Shown: positions 13,101-24,595, counted from the first letter of the stretch. The stretch is 64,000 bases of DNA from Dryas octopetala (GCA_963921425.1 OY992834.1:27231923-27295922), one strand, 5' to 3'. Notes: generated by a model not told the origin, from the sequence alone. Program-made: numbers and translations.

Positions 13101-14573
13101 GGAAGGATTGCAAGTATGCAGATTGAGCCCCAATTGGAGCAAGAATTAGTTCAAGAACAAGAAGAGGATCTAGAGATACGACAGAAAAAGAAGGAGGTAT
13201 ACTCAGGAGATGCACCTGGGGAATGGAAGGTACATTCTGATGGAAGTTTGAGATACAGAGGCCGAATAGTTGTGCCAAACAGGAAAGAAACAAGACAACG
13301 GATTCTGAACGAAGCTCATTCTACCAGTTTTGCTATGCACCCTGGAGGAACGAAAATGTATCAAGATTTGAAACGAAGATACTGGTGGAAAGGTATGAAA
13401 AGAGACGTGGCTGATTTTGTTAATCACTGTGTGACCTGCCAACAAGTGAAAGCTGAACACCAGAAGCCGTCTGGATTGTTACAACTGTTACCTACTCCAG
13501 AGTGGAAGTGGGATTGTGTTACTATGGATTTCATCACCGATCTGCCGAGAAATACAAAAGGGCACAATGGTATTTGGGTTATCGTGGACAAACTCACGAA
13601 GTCAGCTCATTTCTTGCCGGTCAAGATGAACTCACCTGTTGATTATTTTGCTGACCTCTATGTCGAATGGATTGTTCGATTGCATGGTATTCCGAAGACG
13701 ATTGTTTCCGATCGAGATCCCCGATTTACGTCTCGATTATGGCGGAAGTTACAATCTGAATTAGGCACTCAGTTGAATCTTAGCAGTGCCTATCATCCGC
13801 AGACGGATGGGCAATCTGAAAGAGTTATTCAGATACTGGAAGATATGTTGCGAGCTTGTGTTCTAGATTTCAGAGGTAAGTGGAGTGAGTACTTACCGCT
13901 CGCCGAGTTCGTATATAACAATAGTTATCAAAGCAGTATCAAGATGGCACCGTACGAAGCACTTTACGGAAGGCCGTGTCGTTCGCCACTCTGTTGGGCC
14001 GATGTTGAGGACCGAGTTGTTCTGGGTCCTGAAGTGATTAAAGAAACGACCGAAAAGGTCAAGATAGTCAAGAAACGACTAGAAACCGCCCAGAGTAGGC
14101 AGAAATCGTACGCTGATCGAAGGAGGAAGCCTTTGGAATTTCAAGTTGAGGACTTGGTGTTTCTGAAAGTTAGCCCTTTGAAGGGTACATTTCGGTTTGG
14201 TATGCGAGGCAAGTTGGCACCCAGGTATATTGGACCGTTCAAGGTTTTGGAACGTGTCGGGAAAGTTGCTTACAGGTTGGAGTTGCCGCCTCAGTTAGCA
14301 TACATACATAACGTATTCCATGTGTCCCAGTTGAAAAAGAGTGTGCCTGACATCCCTCAAGTGATGCCTTGGATTGGTTTACCGCTCGAACCAAACGTGT
14401 CTTATGTGGAAGGACCTGTTTCTATCTTAGCTTACGAGACGAAACAACTCAGGAATAGGAAGGTACCACTTGTAAAAGTTCAGTGGCAGCGCCACGGAGT
14501 CGAGGAAGCGACATGGGAACTGGAATCCGATATGAGGAAGAGATACCCGCATCTCTTCAGTGAACTCAGGTAA
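10173..14573 (+). CDS. Ty3/gypsy gag-pol polyprotein
   Basis: A single open frame of about 1,466 residues from the ATG at 10173 ([10 protein letters not shown]; the frame upstream has no ATG). Domains in order: gag (retrotransposon gag, about residues 50-200), a CCHC zinc knuckle ([14 protein letters not shown], about 275-290), aspartic protease ([10 protein letters not shown], about 360-370), reverse transcriptase (about 560-740), RNase H (about 830-950), an integrase with HHCC-type zinc region and catalytic core (about 1070-1300), and a C-terminal chromodomain-like end ([20 protein letters not shown]). The order protease-RT-RNase H-integrase is that of Ty3/gypsy. Families of this type make one polyprotein cut by their own protease. 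Confidence 0.95.
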   Translation: MPPRFDRTNSNANNRFDPQQMAEFIQAFFAQQAGNRLTPAEREDKRRGEYLDRFLRTKPMKFHGSSEPDLAESWVTHIEKKLESINAPDEYKIWLATHVFEGEADGWWRCIRHRENINTMTWEGFRELFYDRYFPEPLQMTKMKEFMDLEQGNMTVSEYVGKFTELGRFVPSTMNDEKAKTVRFLQGLKNGIRQYLASQRFTVFKDVVNAAYAQEQDFLATRQKGEIARSEGTRLGKRRNFQRGGPSRNQRNWKKTRLQICFQCGGEGHYRNNCPTRTQQNAPRPQPQIQAVPQPFRAQPLQHALPQPNNRGGQGRGGGGRPQPARGGRVFAVRANQEEAPLDGTILLFNTEVRILFDTGASHSFVSVSFTEKLGLHAEPLAETIHMSTPIGTTTEVDRIYQSCQLVVQGRVLTANLYPLNMDYYDLILGMDWLQENQAQIDCEKRKVKVVTSNREEVIIRLHKPLQPINPLLRVCFKSKRAMLCYSLIISTQAKQKEDKPIPVVDEYPDVFPEDLPGIPPTREVEFKIKLVPGTHPISIPPYRMAPAEMVELKKQLDDLKEKGFIRESISPWGAPVLFAKKHDGTLRLCIDYRKLNQVTIKNKYPLPRIDELFDQLSGAKYFSKIDLRSGYHQLRVRDEDVPKTAFRTRYGHYEFVVMPFGLTNAPAAFMDLMNRAFRPYLDKFVIVFINDILIYSKSKEEHEEHLRIVLQTLLQKQLYAKKSKCGFWLKEVQFLGHIISEKGLSPDPKKIEAVLNWEQPKSMTEVRSFLGLAGYYRRFVEGFSKIATPMTRLLRKGFKFEWNEKCEEAFQELKKRLTTAPVLVLPNNEDPYEVYTDASIIGVGCVLMQNGRVIAYASRQLKEYEKNYPTHDLELAAVVHALKIWRCYLYGGRFTVFSDHKSLKHIFTQRDLNLRQRRWMEYLKDYDFELQYHPGKANKVADALSRKKNTLASLLMAEREILQTLDQYKVNVRHDGRIASMQIEPQLEQELVQEQEEDLEIRQKKKEVYSGDAPGEWKVHSDGSLRYRGRIVVPNRKETRQRILNEAHSTSFAMHPGGTKMYQDLKRRYWWKGMKRDVADFVNHCVTCQQVKAEHQKPSGLLQLLPTPEWKWDCVTMDFITDLPRNTKGHNGIWVIVDKLTKSAHFLPVKMNSPVDYFADLYVEWIVRLHGIPKTIVSDRDPRFTSRLWRKLQSELGTQLNLSSAYHPQTDGQSERVIQILEDMLRACVLDFRGKWSEYLPLAEFVYNNSYQSSIKMAPYEALYGRPCRSPLCWADVEDRVVLGPEVIKETTEKVKIVKKRLETAQSRQKSYADRRRKPLEFQVEDLVFLKVSPLKGTFRFGMRGKLAPRYIGPFKVLERVGKVAYRLELPPQLAYIHNVFHVSQLKKSVPDIPQVMPWIGLPLEPNVSYVEGPVSILAYETKQLRNRKVPLVKVQWQRHGVEEATWELESDMRKRYPHLFSELR

Positions 14574-14608
14574 TCTCGAGGACGAGATTTTTTCTAAGTA
14601 GGGGAGGA

Positions 14609-17311
14609 TGTGAGACCCAAAATTTTCCAAATTTATTTTGGGATTTTTCTTTAATTTCTAGAATTTTTCTAGAAATTTGTTTGGCGGAAAATCGTATTTT
14701 TCACCTTAAGCTTTAATTGTTTGACCAACTTTAACTAGAGTTTGGACCCAAGTTAGACCTTTAAAAGGTGGTACTTTTACTCACGAATCCAACGGAGCAA
14801 GTCTCGTATTATTCCGAGTCCGGAAAATTATTTTACGAATTTCCTAAAATTTCATTTTTAAAAGCATTTTATCTTAATTTGTGGAGCTTGAAATTTTCGA
14901 AATTTTTCTAAAGGGCAAATTGGTAATTTGACCTCATAGTTAATTAGTACTAGTCGATACGAGTCCGTAGTATTTTTCGGGGTATTTTTCTGAGTCCCGA
15001 GCTATTTTTAATTAATTTTTGAAGTTGGGGAATTTATGAAAAAGAAAAATAAAATAGGAAATCACCAGATCGCGCCACGTGGCACGATCTGGAGCGTCCA
15101 TCGCTGCATGGCAGCAAGATCTGATGGCTGCATGTGCAGCCAAGTGTCAAAGCCTTCGCCACGTGTCAATTTCTCATTGGTCAAAGTTATGACGGTTGAC
15201 TTGAGTCAACCCAGTCAACTCGGATGAGTCAACCGAGTTGACTCACTCACTCTTCCTATAAATAGTGGCGTGAACCCCAGCTGATCCTCACAAATTCAGC
15301 CGCACGCTTCCCAAGAGAGAGCTTCTCTCTCCTCTTTCCTCCTTTCTCTCTCTTCTCCAATCTTGTTTTGAGTTTATCTTGAGTTCTGGAGCTCCGATCG
15401 ACGATCCGATTTCGCCTACGCGATCGTGGCGACGAGCTCTTCAATTCTAGTAGTGTGAAGACTATGTTTTGGTGAAGTTTTAAAAAAATCATTTCTGAGC
15501 TCCATAGGTAATTTCTTGATCCCTGTCGAATTTCTGCTAAAATTTTGTTAAATAAATCTCTTGTTAATTAGGCTATTTTAATCTTATTATTTAGCAAGTC
15601 TAGTAGTACCGAGACTCTGCTCGTGGGAAGTCTTCAACAGGTATACCCTTAACCCAGCTTATTTAATTTGCTGTTGTTTAAGTGGTGGTTATAGACGAAA
15701 CACCGTTTAACTGTTGTTATTAAATGAATTTAATAAATATTGAGGCCATATCAGTGGTAACCAAATAACGTGATGACTAAGGTCAGTCCATGAGCATACA
15801 TGCGTTGGGTACTGAGCCAGAGCTCCCTCAGTTTCCCCATGCACTGACCTGGTCACGTTGTAAGGTTCATATCTGATCAACCTCCTCGACAATAAATTAA
15901 AATAAACTTAGAAACCACACGGTCTGACATGACTGTCTGCCTCGGGGAGCAGGGTCATGCCGGATCAAGAATTTAGAGAAGCCTAGCAAGTTACGCTAGT
16001 GCCAAACCTCTAAATTTTACCTGGTCTTAACAGACAAGGTCGAGAGTACGTTTAGTACGTTCCTAATAGCTGTCGTCGGATTCGGATCTCCAGTTTCCCA
16101 ACAGGTACAAGTGGGACCCAGACACAGGAAAGGGATCAGGCAAGGGACACACTTTGGTAAAACAGGTAGGGGGAAAGTACCATATCCCGGTTATTGGATT
16201 TCCTGCCTATTTTCGTACTATATGTATATGAAAATGTCTTTCACAGAGAATGTGCATGATTTTTGTATGGCATATTTGTGTGATTTTCTGTGTGATACCT
16301 TGAACGACCTGAGAGTAACGGGCACGTGTTGTGACCTTGGGTTTCGATCCCCTAAACCTCCGGAGGGGTAAGTACGGACTGGTTAGTCGAATGTCCTTCT
16401 GGGGAGGCTAACCAATGTGGTATTACCAGGTAAATGGATACTCTCACCACAGTATCAAGGTGGTGGTTGAATTTCCGATACTGGTGGTTGGCCTGTATGT
16501 GATCGGTCGCAGGTATGTTTCTGAACTATGTCACGTGACAGGAAGGATTTTCACTGAAAAAGATGTATGAGCATGCAAAGGCTTTACTCACTGATTATTG
16601 GCATAATTATCTTTATCATTACTGGCTTTGGTTACAATATTATTGATATTGATACCCTGTTTTTGGGTGTGCATTGCTTTTAAACTGTTTTCCTTGAAAT
16701 CCTATATTTTCGAGTATTGTTTCAAACCTAACCAGGATTTTCCCTCGAGGGGAAGCGATGAACGTATGTGACGCTTACCCCCTACTGTACTCTTGTGAGT
16801 GCAGATAATCCAGTTGTTGGAGACCAAGATTGAGGTCGTGGGTGTGGCACTTGCAGCTTGTCAGTTTCAGTCTTGCTATCTGGTTTAGATCCTTTCTTTG
16901 GATCTGTGGTGGTGTTTCTCTTTCATCCTCGTAGGTGGCATATCCCAATGGCTATCCATGAGTCCAATTTGTTGCACCACTTTGTTGAAGACTGAATCAC
17001 TCTGGCGTGGGTTGGACTATCCTGACATATCTGTTTATCTACTGTTTTATTATGTAGCATTAGGGTTAGTGTATTTGAAACATATAACCCTCACGGGTTG
17101 GTACTCTTTACTATTATTTATAATGTGAGGTATTTTCAGTAATTTCTTTCGCTGTATTTTTACTACTCTGATCCAACCCGGGTTCTTCAATAAAAAGGGC
17201 TTAACTCGTTTTAAAGAGCTTGGGAATATAATACTCGGGGTAAGGGGTATTATAGTCTCAAGATCTTTAAGACGAGTGCCGCTGTGGTGTTCCCAGTTTC
17301 GGGGCGTCACA
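14609..17311 (+). repeat. 3' LTR of the Ty3/gypsy element
   Basis: 2,703 bp, nearly identical to the 5' LTR, preceded by the polypurine tract and followed by the ATATC target copy, after which CACTA 1 sequence resumes. Confidence 0.95.
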
Positions 17312-17795
17312 ATATCCTTTCCACAAAGCAATAAAATAATGGAACTCACTGCCACATCATGTTTTTCCAAATTGCAAAATATTATAAGATGAAGAGATCA
17401 ATCTCGAAAGCACACAGTAATGCAAATACATGAATAAGCTTGTTAGTGTTTTAATAGAGTAACACAAATAATAGTACCCAGGCATCCAAAACCCCAAAAA
17501 CTACATTGTATTTGACTCATTGACAACCCTCATTGCATCAAGGACATAGCTAAAAATATAAATAAATAAATAAATAAAAGAAATCACAATAAGCTGAAAC
17601 TGGAATACAAGCATCAAGTTTTCCAATCAAATTAAAACAAATCTAATCATAAGGCAGCATAAGTGCATTGACATTTACCTAGGGAAAGAACCTGAACAAA
17701 AAAAAATGAACAAAGGGTGAGTTTTTGGCATCTTCCTCTGCAAACATTTTGATTTGAAAAAGAGAAAGAAAAATGCATCGGGTTGAAGCGCTTAC

Positions 17796-17865
17796 CAGTG
17801 AGGCCAAGAGAGAACTTGGTTATGAGGGCTCCGGTTATGGCGTTCGACTTTCTCTTCTTCGCCAT
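17796..17865 (-). pseudogene. Possible captured first exon inside CACTA 1
   Basis: On the minus strand an ATG (17865) opens MAKKRKSNAITGALITKFSL followed by GLTG, ending at a good donor (CTG|GTAAGC, 17796/17795). Upstream on that strand lie a purine-poor leader and short CT runs, like a 5' UTR. I do not recognise the protein. Because it sits in a non-autonomous CACTA beyond the gypsy insertion, a captured gene start is the simplest reading. A chance frame is possible, since no second exon is recognisable. Confidence 0.35.
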
Positions 17866-18539
17866 CGAATCCAAACCCTAGGAAGGAGAAAGGACAGAAA
17901 AATATGTTACGATATACTTTTGTGAAAGAAAAAGGAAGATAAATGAAACGATGAGGTCATGAGAGAAAGGGAGTGAGTGAGAGGGAAAGGGAATGGGAGG
18001 TGAGGTGAGGTGAGGTCGGGAGAGATAGAGGGAGGCAAGAGTTGAGATTGTGAGAGAAAGAGAGATGAGGGAGGCGCATCTGAAAAAAAAAATGAAAAGG
18101 GAGTTAGGTTTTGAGTACATAAGATTTTTTTTTTTTTTTAAGCCACTAGAGTCTTTTTTTAGTGGGAATGGGCTTAGGAGTGGGAATGGGCTGTAATAGT
18201 GGGATGGGTTTGTAACTATTATTTATATAGGTTGAGTATTAAGTGGGAAATAATAATTATAAACATTTTATTAATCCCACCTTTGTCCCTTTTGGTTGAA
18301 TTTGGAGTGGGGAAGGAATAATTATCTTCACTAATCTATCAATTTGGTTTCAATTTTTTTGTTGCTACTTATTAGTCAACTATATTACAAATTAGTGGGA
18401 CTTAAGGCAACTATTAACTCTACCATAATTTTTAAAACAACCAAAATATTAATTAGTGATGAAAAAAAATGTTAATAGCCACTAACTCTAAAATAGTTTC
18501 TGTTCAAGGTGAGCATAGGCCATATTTGTTGTAGTGTCT

Positions 18540-18794
18540 TTGTGTTCCTCTATGAGTTCAAGTGTGCGTGCATACGCCTTATCCACCTGGCCATTCTTGT
18601 ACTTCTTGATCAATTAGGGCTGCAGTCTTGCTGCTGTAGGGCTTTGCCATCTCAATTGTTTGATCATCTCTTTGAGTGAAAGAAAGGAGACCCACCTTGT
18701 CACTGAAACCATAGACTGCAACTTGGTTGTAAGTCATCTTTGTCACTTTCTCCAAGTCGTTTTGGGCTCCCATTGAAATTTTCCCCAACAGGAC
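18540..18794 (-). pseudogene. FTSH3/10: FtsH (m-AAA protease) exon fragment
   Basis: The minus strand reads [20 protein letters not shown] then [20 protein letters not shown] and [20 protein letters not shown]. This is the region after the zinc-protease core in FtsH3/10-type proteases. It begins after an AG acceptor (GATGCAG|GTCC, 18795). The frame breaks by one base near QEW (about 18590), after which [15 protein letters not shown] continues in another frame to the CACTA 1 target site. Intron sequence is retained upstream, so the fragment is a DNA copy, not a retrocopy. Confidence 0.85.
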
Positions 18795-18928
18795 CTGCAT
18801 CACGTACAAAAATATCATAAAATCTTGCACTACAAGTAAGCTATATATATAACAAGACTAACAAAGTTCCATATATAGCTAGCCAAGTTGTTTTGAGCTC
18901 CCATTGAAATTTTCCCCAACAGGCCGGA
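18795..18928. repeat. About 130 bp tandem copy of FtsH intron/exon edge
   Basis: The exon edge with intron (about 18745-18890) is repeated: GAGCTCCCATTGAAATTTTC reappears at 18895 and the intron part reappears at 22975-23062. CACTA 2 sits inside the second copy at the splice junction, with two extra bases CC next to it. The repeat predates CACTA 2. Confidence 0.75.
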
Positions 18929-19118
18929 CACTACAACAAATATGGCTTAAAGCCACCTTGAGAAACTAGATTGAAATTAGTGACAATTAACATTTTTAGA
19001 GTCACCAATTAATATTTTGGTTTGTTTTAAAAATTATGGTGGAAAAGATGGTTGCTTTAGGTCCCACTAATTTGTACAATAGTTGACTAATAAGTGGCAT
19101 GATAAACATTGAAACAAA

Positions 19119-20255
19119 GAGTTAAATACTTCGTTGGCCCACTTACTTTCACGTTTTTCCCAAGTTGGTCCATGATTTTTTTTTTATACCAAGTTGGTCC
19201 ATTTTCTTTTCAACGTTTACTTACTTTGTCAATTTCGTCAATTATGTTATAAATTCTGTTAAAAAAAAAAGGACAAAATGGTCTTTTCATATTGAATAAA
19301 TTTTTAATTCTATTTCTAATTAAAAAAATATTTAAACTAAAAAAGAAAAATAAATTTAAAATTAACAATTTACCCCCTCCCCCAACCCAGCTCCTCTCCT
19401 CACCCAACCTAGCCTCTCTTCGATCAACCCCACCCAACCCAGTCCCTCTCCTCTATCTTTTCTCTTTCTTTCTTCCCTCTCTTCGGCCACCCTACCCCAT
19501 TCCCGACCTTCTCTCTCTCTCTTTTTTCTTTCTCTCTTCTCTTTCTCTTTTCCATTTCTTCTCTCTTCCCTCTCTACCCTCCCCACCCATCCCCAACCTA
19601 CCTCTAGCAGCATCCTAGTCGTCGGCGCTGCCCCAGCTAGGCCATCTCTCCCCTATTCCTCTATTTCTCTCTCTCTCTGTCTTTTTCTCTCTTTCCATCT
19701 TTGTCTCTTTCTCTTTGTTTTGGGGGCTTAGGGATTTTTTTTGTTGGGTTTGATCTGGGAAATCAATGGAGAAGCTGGTGGAGGACTCTGCTGGAAGTAA
19801 GAAGGCGTCGTCGTTGCCAGGTGCTTGTCAACGACGACGCCTTCTTTATGCTTTTTTAGTAGTAATCTTTATTAGTTTTTAGTTTAAATTTTTTTAGTTT
19901 ATAATTTACCGTTTTTTGGGGAGGGGGTGGTTGAAGAGAGGCTGGGTTAGGTGGGTAGAGAGGGTGGGACGGCAGTTGAGTTGGGGGAGGGGGTAATTTT
20001 TGTTAATTTTAAATTTTAAATTTATGTTTTCATTTTTAGTTTTAATATTTTTTAAATTAGAAATATAACTAAAAATTTATTTAATATGAAAAGACCATAT
20101 TGTCCTTCTTTCTAATAGAATTTATAACAAAATTGAAGGAATGGACCAAGTAGATAAACGTCGAAAAGAAAGTGGACCAACTTGGTACAAAAAAAAGATC
20201 GTGTACCAATTTGGGAAAAACATGAAAGAAAGTGGACCAATGGTACATTTAATTC
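19119..20255. mobile_element. Mutator-like element (long TIR, non-autonomous)
   Basis: Long inverted ends run from 19119 to about 19395 and from about 19975 to 20255, starting GAGTTAAATAC and GAATTAAATG, and share the words CCCACTTACTTTC and CCAAGTTGGTCCA with scattered differences. They are flanked by a 10 bp direct repeat TTGAAACAAA (19109-19118 and 20256-20265), the size range of Mutator-like target duplications. The interior has a CT-rich stretch and a short GC-rich piece with a perfect hairpin, but no transposase. The interior may be a captured gene leader. Confidence 0.85.
19799..19846. repeat. Perfect 18 bp hairpin in Mutator-like element
   Basis: AAGAAGGCGTCGTCGTTG (19799-19816) is followed by a 12-base loop and its exact complement (19829-19846). 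It is GC-rich in an AT-rich setting. Confidence 0.95.
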
Positions 20256-20514
20256 TTGAAACAAATAAAAATATTAGTGGGATAATTATTCTTGTCCCAC
20301 TCCAAATCCAACCAAAAAAGAAAAAGGGCGAGATTAATAAAATCTGATAAATTATTATTTCCCACTTAAGTCGACTCAAACCACAAAAGTAATAGTTACA
20401 AATCTCCACTATTTGTTAAAAGTGGATTACATGTCCCTCACCCATTTCCACTAAATATAACACTATTAGACCATTGCCACTAAACATAACCTTAGCCCAT
20501 TCCCACTAGCTAGC

Positions 20515-21180
20515 TAGGGGTGTGTTTCAGACAGATCGGATCGGAAATAAGGTATTCCAATTCCAATCCAAAAACCTTCGGAATGAAATTTCTATTCTAA
20601 AACATTGGAATTTCAACATCTCATTCCAATTCGGAATTTTTGAATTTCTCAGATTTTTAAGATTTTTTTTGAAATATTACATTTTCGGAACTTTTAGATA
20701 ATGATGAAATTAATTGCCCCATCTTCGATCTCCCCTCCCCCCTGATAAAAAAAAATAATTACAAGTACAAAATGTGGGTGTTTTTGTTAGAATTTATATT
20801 ATTACGATACACATATATTTATATTATACATATGTTTATAGTTAGTCATCTGTTTTTAATATATATGTATGTGTATGTTTGAAACAAATAAAAAATTATT
20901 GAAACATATAGTAGAAAACTAAAAAATGATAAAATATTTAATATTTAATATAAATACTAAATAAATTTGGCATTATTTATGAAATATTGGATTAGAATGC
21001 GTTAGGAAAATTTTGGATCGAAATTTATAGAAACATTCCAATTGCAATCTAATTTTTTTTTTCAGAATATTTGGATTTCGGCAATTTCAAATTTCAGATT
21101 TGAATTGAGCGTTCTAAAATTGAAAATTTTCGAATTGGAATCGGCCAGATTCAGATTTTCCAATCCAAATCACACCCCTA
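20515..21180. mobile_element. Small hAT-like element
   Basis: About 666 bp with ends TAGGGGTGTG and CACACCCCTA. CCACTAGC occurs right after the right end (21181-21188) and four bases before the left end (20503-20510), consistent with an 8 bp hAT target duplication plus a small TAGC repeat. The interior is AT-rich with no coding frame. Confidence 0.75.
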
Positions 21181-21510
21181 CCACTAGCCCATTTCAATTA
21201 AAAAAAAAAAAAGCTCTAAATACTTATTACAGAAAATTTTGAAATTATTTCCTATTATATATTTCATTAAAATTAGTTTTCTATGAATTTATAATTAAAA
21301 TTGCTTGTTTTAAAAAGAAATGCTTTTATAAATTGGTTTAAGGTTTTATTTTGACAAAATTAAATGTTTAAATTTTAAACGAGCTTTTGATCTAGTTGGA
21401 TAAGGGCTTAGGAGTACGAGCGCGTAGACATGAAGAAGACTTGAAACGGAGCTACGACCATCATGTTTCGGGTATTTTAAGTTAAATGGAAATTTTATAA
21501 ATTCGTTAGC

Positions 21511-21620
21511 TAGGGTTTTATTATAAAAACCTAACTTCAGCATTTTTCTTCTCATTTTCCTCCTGAAGCAGCCGCACATACACCCACTTCTCTCTCTCTT
21601 CTCTCTCCTCTGCTGTGAGC
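21511..21620 (+). promoter_or_regulatory. Promoter-like stretch shared with another transposon
   Basis: TAGGGTTTTATTATAAAAAC is followed by a pyrimidine-rich stretch, GCAGCCGCAC, and a CT-rich leader. The same arrangement with clear sequence similarity is found reversed at 25945-26062 inside the hAT element. TATA-like core and CT leader suggest a transcription start; whether it comes from a host gene or an LTR is not clear. Confidence 0.5.
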
Positions 21621-23064
21621 TCTCTACGGCCATCTCATCTTTGTCTGGCAGCCAACGCTGGCGACATGGACCCCAATCAACCTGTCTCTTCCTCCTTTCT
21701 CTGTTCCCGCCTTTTGATTGCTCAACAACCCAATGAAAACATGGATTTAAACCGAACCTGAACCGACCTTCTTCTCCGATGGGTCACTAATTTCCGCTAC
21801 CTTTTGTCGTTGAGTTGGTTCCGAAATCTTCCCCTGGGTGAGCTGAGTTCAATGGTGTAAACATCTAGCCCATTCAGCCGCCGTACGTGGTGGTTCGAAA
21901 CCCTAACAGCCCCGACCTTCCTCCGTCGTTTCCGACGATCTGGTATGAATGGCATGTGATTATATGAGTGTCTCTGTCACCTTGATCTCCCTCTCTCCAT
22001 TTTCATTATAATTTTCTTTTTTCATTTGCAGGTCTAGCTCTACTCTCTAGATCGATTTCTGATTTGGTATGGTTGTTTTTGTAATATTTTTTAGTTATTT
22101 TCAAATTGTACAAATCTATTTTAGGGTACAAGTCAATTTTCCGATTATAGTATGGTTGTGGAATTAACTTATGTGCAATATTTGTTCAGAAACTCTTTTG
22201 TATAGTATAGTATAGATTTCGCATTGTGAAGTTGGTTTAGAAACTCTCTTTTGTATTGTGGGTATGTTGGTGATGGTTGATGTAATGTAGATGGCAGGTT
22301 GGTATATATCTTCATTTGTATTTGTAAATCAATTGTTAGAATACTCATATAGTCTCTGACTATGTAATCAATGAAGTTTAATATATATATGAATGTGATG
22401 CTCTCTGTTGGTTCTACCCTACTAAATTTCCATTTAATCATTAAGTGTAGCACTAGTGTTTAAGATGTATTAGATGCAAGCCAAGAAAATTTAAAGGATG
22501 GTTAATTATAGCAGCTCAATAATCATGCACTGAGTACTGCAAGATTTAATGGAATGCAGAATCGCTTTTGTAACTGAATGGTACTGGAATATTTGAACAT
22601 TGGTGGGAGAATTGCTATTATCCACTATTATACTTGAGGTCCTAAATTCCATGGCTAGTATTTGTTTAATCTTTTACTAGATTCACCAATACATCAACTA
22701 TACGCAACAACGGTGAGCCTCTATTTGCAACTACCTGCAACATTGGTGGAGAAAAAAACTGTCAGCAGTGTTAAACAGTACTTGTCTCCGAACTCTACCA
22801 TTCCAAAAAATTGGTTTGGGTAGCCACTTTACCACCCATTTCTCTACAACCTACTGCCTTAGAGTGACTGCAAGGTGGCGATTGATCCTTCGAACCAATC
22901 TTTAGTTGATGATGCATCAATAGATAACATAAATCAATAGTGAATTTAATTAAGCAGCAAATGGTGTAGTGGGACCTGCATCACATACATAAATATCATG
23001 AAATCTGGCACTACAAGTAAGCTATATAGCAAGACTAACAAAGTTCCATATATAGCTAGCTACC

Positions 23065-23106
23065 TGTTCAGCTGCCCTACCACCAAGGGTCATGCAGGTC
23101 GTGACA
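23065..23106 (-). pseudogene. FTSH3/10: FtsH (m-AAA protease) exon fragment, most upstream piece
   Basis: The minus strand reads VTTCMTLGGRAAEQ, ending at a good GT donor (23064). The MTLGGRAAEQ word is conserved in FtsH proteases shortly after the zinc-binding region, and the next exon begins VLLGKI at 18794. Upstream coding sequence (AAA domain, HEXXH site) is absent, so the gene was copied or truncated here. A diverged second copy lies at 33669-33710. Confidence 0.8.
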
Positions 23107-24595
23107 ATTTCTAATTAAAAAGGGTAATTGTGTGATAGTTACCAATTGAAAAACGGTAACTATCACACAGTTACCAATTTAAAAAAGTATATGGTTGTTA
23201 TTGACTTATATATAATTTTAAAATTAGACATTGGTAATGTCAACAGCATGTCAGCACAATGGCAAGATCCATAAATTACTTTTTGTTTTTGTCCGGTTGT
23301 TAATTCAAATATTTTCTCTTAAGTTGATTTTGGTCAATAGTGATTATCATGATATTTTGAAGAAGTTCATTGACTTATTTATAATATTTAAAATATTTAT
23401 TGATTTTTTTTGTAATTGACCCAATAAACTAATATGAATATATCTAAGATATTAGTAACCACTAGAACCCTCATCTTATTTTCTTCTTCCTAAATTTTGC
23501 ACTGTCACAAATAGCTCTCTTTCTCTCTCTCTCTCTCTCCCTCACATAGTGTCTTTAATGTAAAATAAACTAGTTTGGGTTTATGAACTAGTTTTGGGCC
23601 ATCTTTTTTTTTTTTTTAATTTATATTATCTGCCTTTAAAGTAAAATTTAAATGTAAAAAATAAATTTATTTAATTAATGAGGTGGGTTTGGGGATTGGG
23701 GACAAGGATGGGGATCCCATTCCTCGCCGGGACAAATACAGGGAATCCCCTAATTGAAAAATTTGAGGATTAAGGTGGGTATCAAGGGCAAAAATAAATT
23801 TGATTAAGGGTATGGAGGTGGCTTACCCATCCCTGCCTGTCCCCATTACCATTTCTATACAATTATTAAGATATAAAATTCTAAACACCCTTAAAATTGT
23901 ACACATGTAATTGATCATACCCCCACATGGTGTTACGATTACACACAATTTTTTTGTTTTGTTTTTTTTTGTTTTTCCTTAAATCGTGAGTTTAGACTAC
24001 ATATTCAAGTAAAAATCAACAAAAATATCAATGTTGCAAATAACTTTTTAAATCAACCACCTCAAAAGGCCGGTTGGATCACTGATCAAATTTCTAGGCA
24101 CGGACTAAATCGGATCAATGATCGAGTTTGAAAGAATAAAAATCTTTCTATCTATAACTTCTAATTCTTTGAAAAAATTTGTTGGGGTCTGGCCACAGGG
24201 TATGACTATTAATCCTGGTTCGATATTAGAAGTATATTAATTTTTCCCCAATAACCGAATACTTTTGTCTATAAATACTGAATATTTGATTCCATCTACA
24301 AATCTATTTTCTCCCCTATGAGATAGGCTTAAGCTTTCGCGTCTCTCTAAAATTGCAGTCATGGTAAAATCTTGGTTTATTAATTTAATCATTAACCATC
24401 AGGTAACTGCCAAGCACACGAATTCTCTATAAATAGAAATAATGGATAATTGAGGGCTTGTTATTCAACAATATAACATGACTTATAATTTTTTAATGGC
24501 AGTTCCAAAAAAACGCACCTCTTTAACTCTTTTTTTTTTTTTTTTAAAAGGGATTCGTAAAAATATTTGGAAAAGAAAGAGGAAAACAACAGCTA
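23107..24595. other. AT-rich spacer of the duplicated block, no gene seen
   Basis: No gene seen. It holds a 14 bp inverted repeat (23131-23144 and 23156-23169), a CT run near 23520-23550, and words such as GTTGGGGTCTGGCC (24182) that hint at an old unidentified repeat. Confidence 0.5.

Larger units (their letters stand above)
7189..17311 (+). mobile_element. Ty3/gypsy LTR retrotransposon, chromovirus (Tekay/Del-like), looks whole
   Basis: An LTR element of 10,123 bp inside CACTA 1. It has two 2,703 bp LTRs (TG...CA), a 5 bp target duplication ATATC (7184-7188 and 17312-17316), a primer site TGGTATCAGAGC (9899-9910, initiator-Met tRNA type), a polypurine tract AGGGGAGGA (14600-14608) and one long gag-pol frame. 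The LTRs differ at only about five places over 2.7 kb, which points to insertion within roughly the last few hundred thousand years at usual plant rates. The chromodomain-like C-terminus and long LTRs suggest the Tekay/Del group. It looks whole in layout; activity is not claimed. Confidence 0.95.
5706..18536. mobile_element. CACTA transposon 1, non-autonomous, split by a gypsy element
   Basis: Termini are CACTACACCATTCATTGC (left) and the complement of CACTACAACAAATATGGCC (right). They are flanked by a 3 bp target duplication TCT (5703-5705 and 18537-18539), as expected for CACTA/CMC elements. Without the inserted 10.1 kb gypsy element the transposon is about 2.7 kb, and no transposase-like frame is seen in 5706-7188 or 17317-18536, so it is non-autonomous. 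Its left end matches the right end of CACTA 2 (reverse complement) and its right end matches the left end of CACTA 2, so they are one family in opposite orientation. Subterminal repeats include three copies of CCTGAATGGAGGTTG near 6689-6762. Confidence 0.9.
18929..22971. mobile_element. CACTA transposon 2, non-autonomous, with nested elements
   Basis: It begins CACTACAACAAATATGGC and ends in the complement of CACTACACCATTTGCTGC, with 3 bp target duplication GGA (18926-18928 and 22972-22974). At 4,043 bp it has no transposase-like frame. Both ends match CACTA 1 in inverted orientation. Inside are a Mutator-like element (19119-20255), a small hAT (20515-21180) and a promoter-like stretch (about 21511-21620). 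It lies in the intron of the FtsH fragment, just at an exon edge. Its last 480 bp were copied to 33099-33574, so it is older than that duplication. Confidence 0.9.

Noticed and set aside
19292-19618. Open frames on both strands in the CT-rich interior of the Mutator-like element
   Set aside because: The products are Pro/Ser/Leu or Arg/Glu/Gly simple sequence caused by the CT run; no protein signal.
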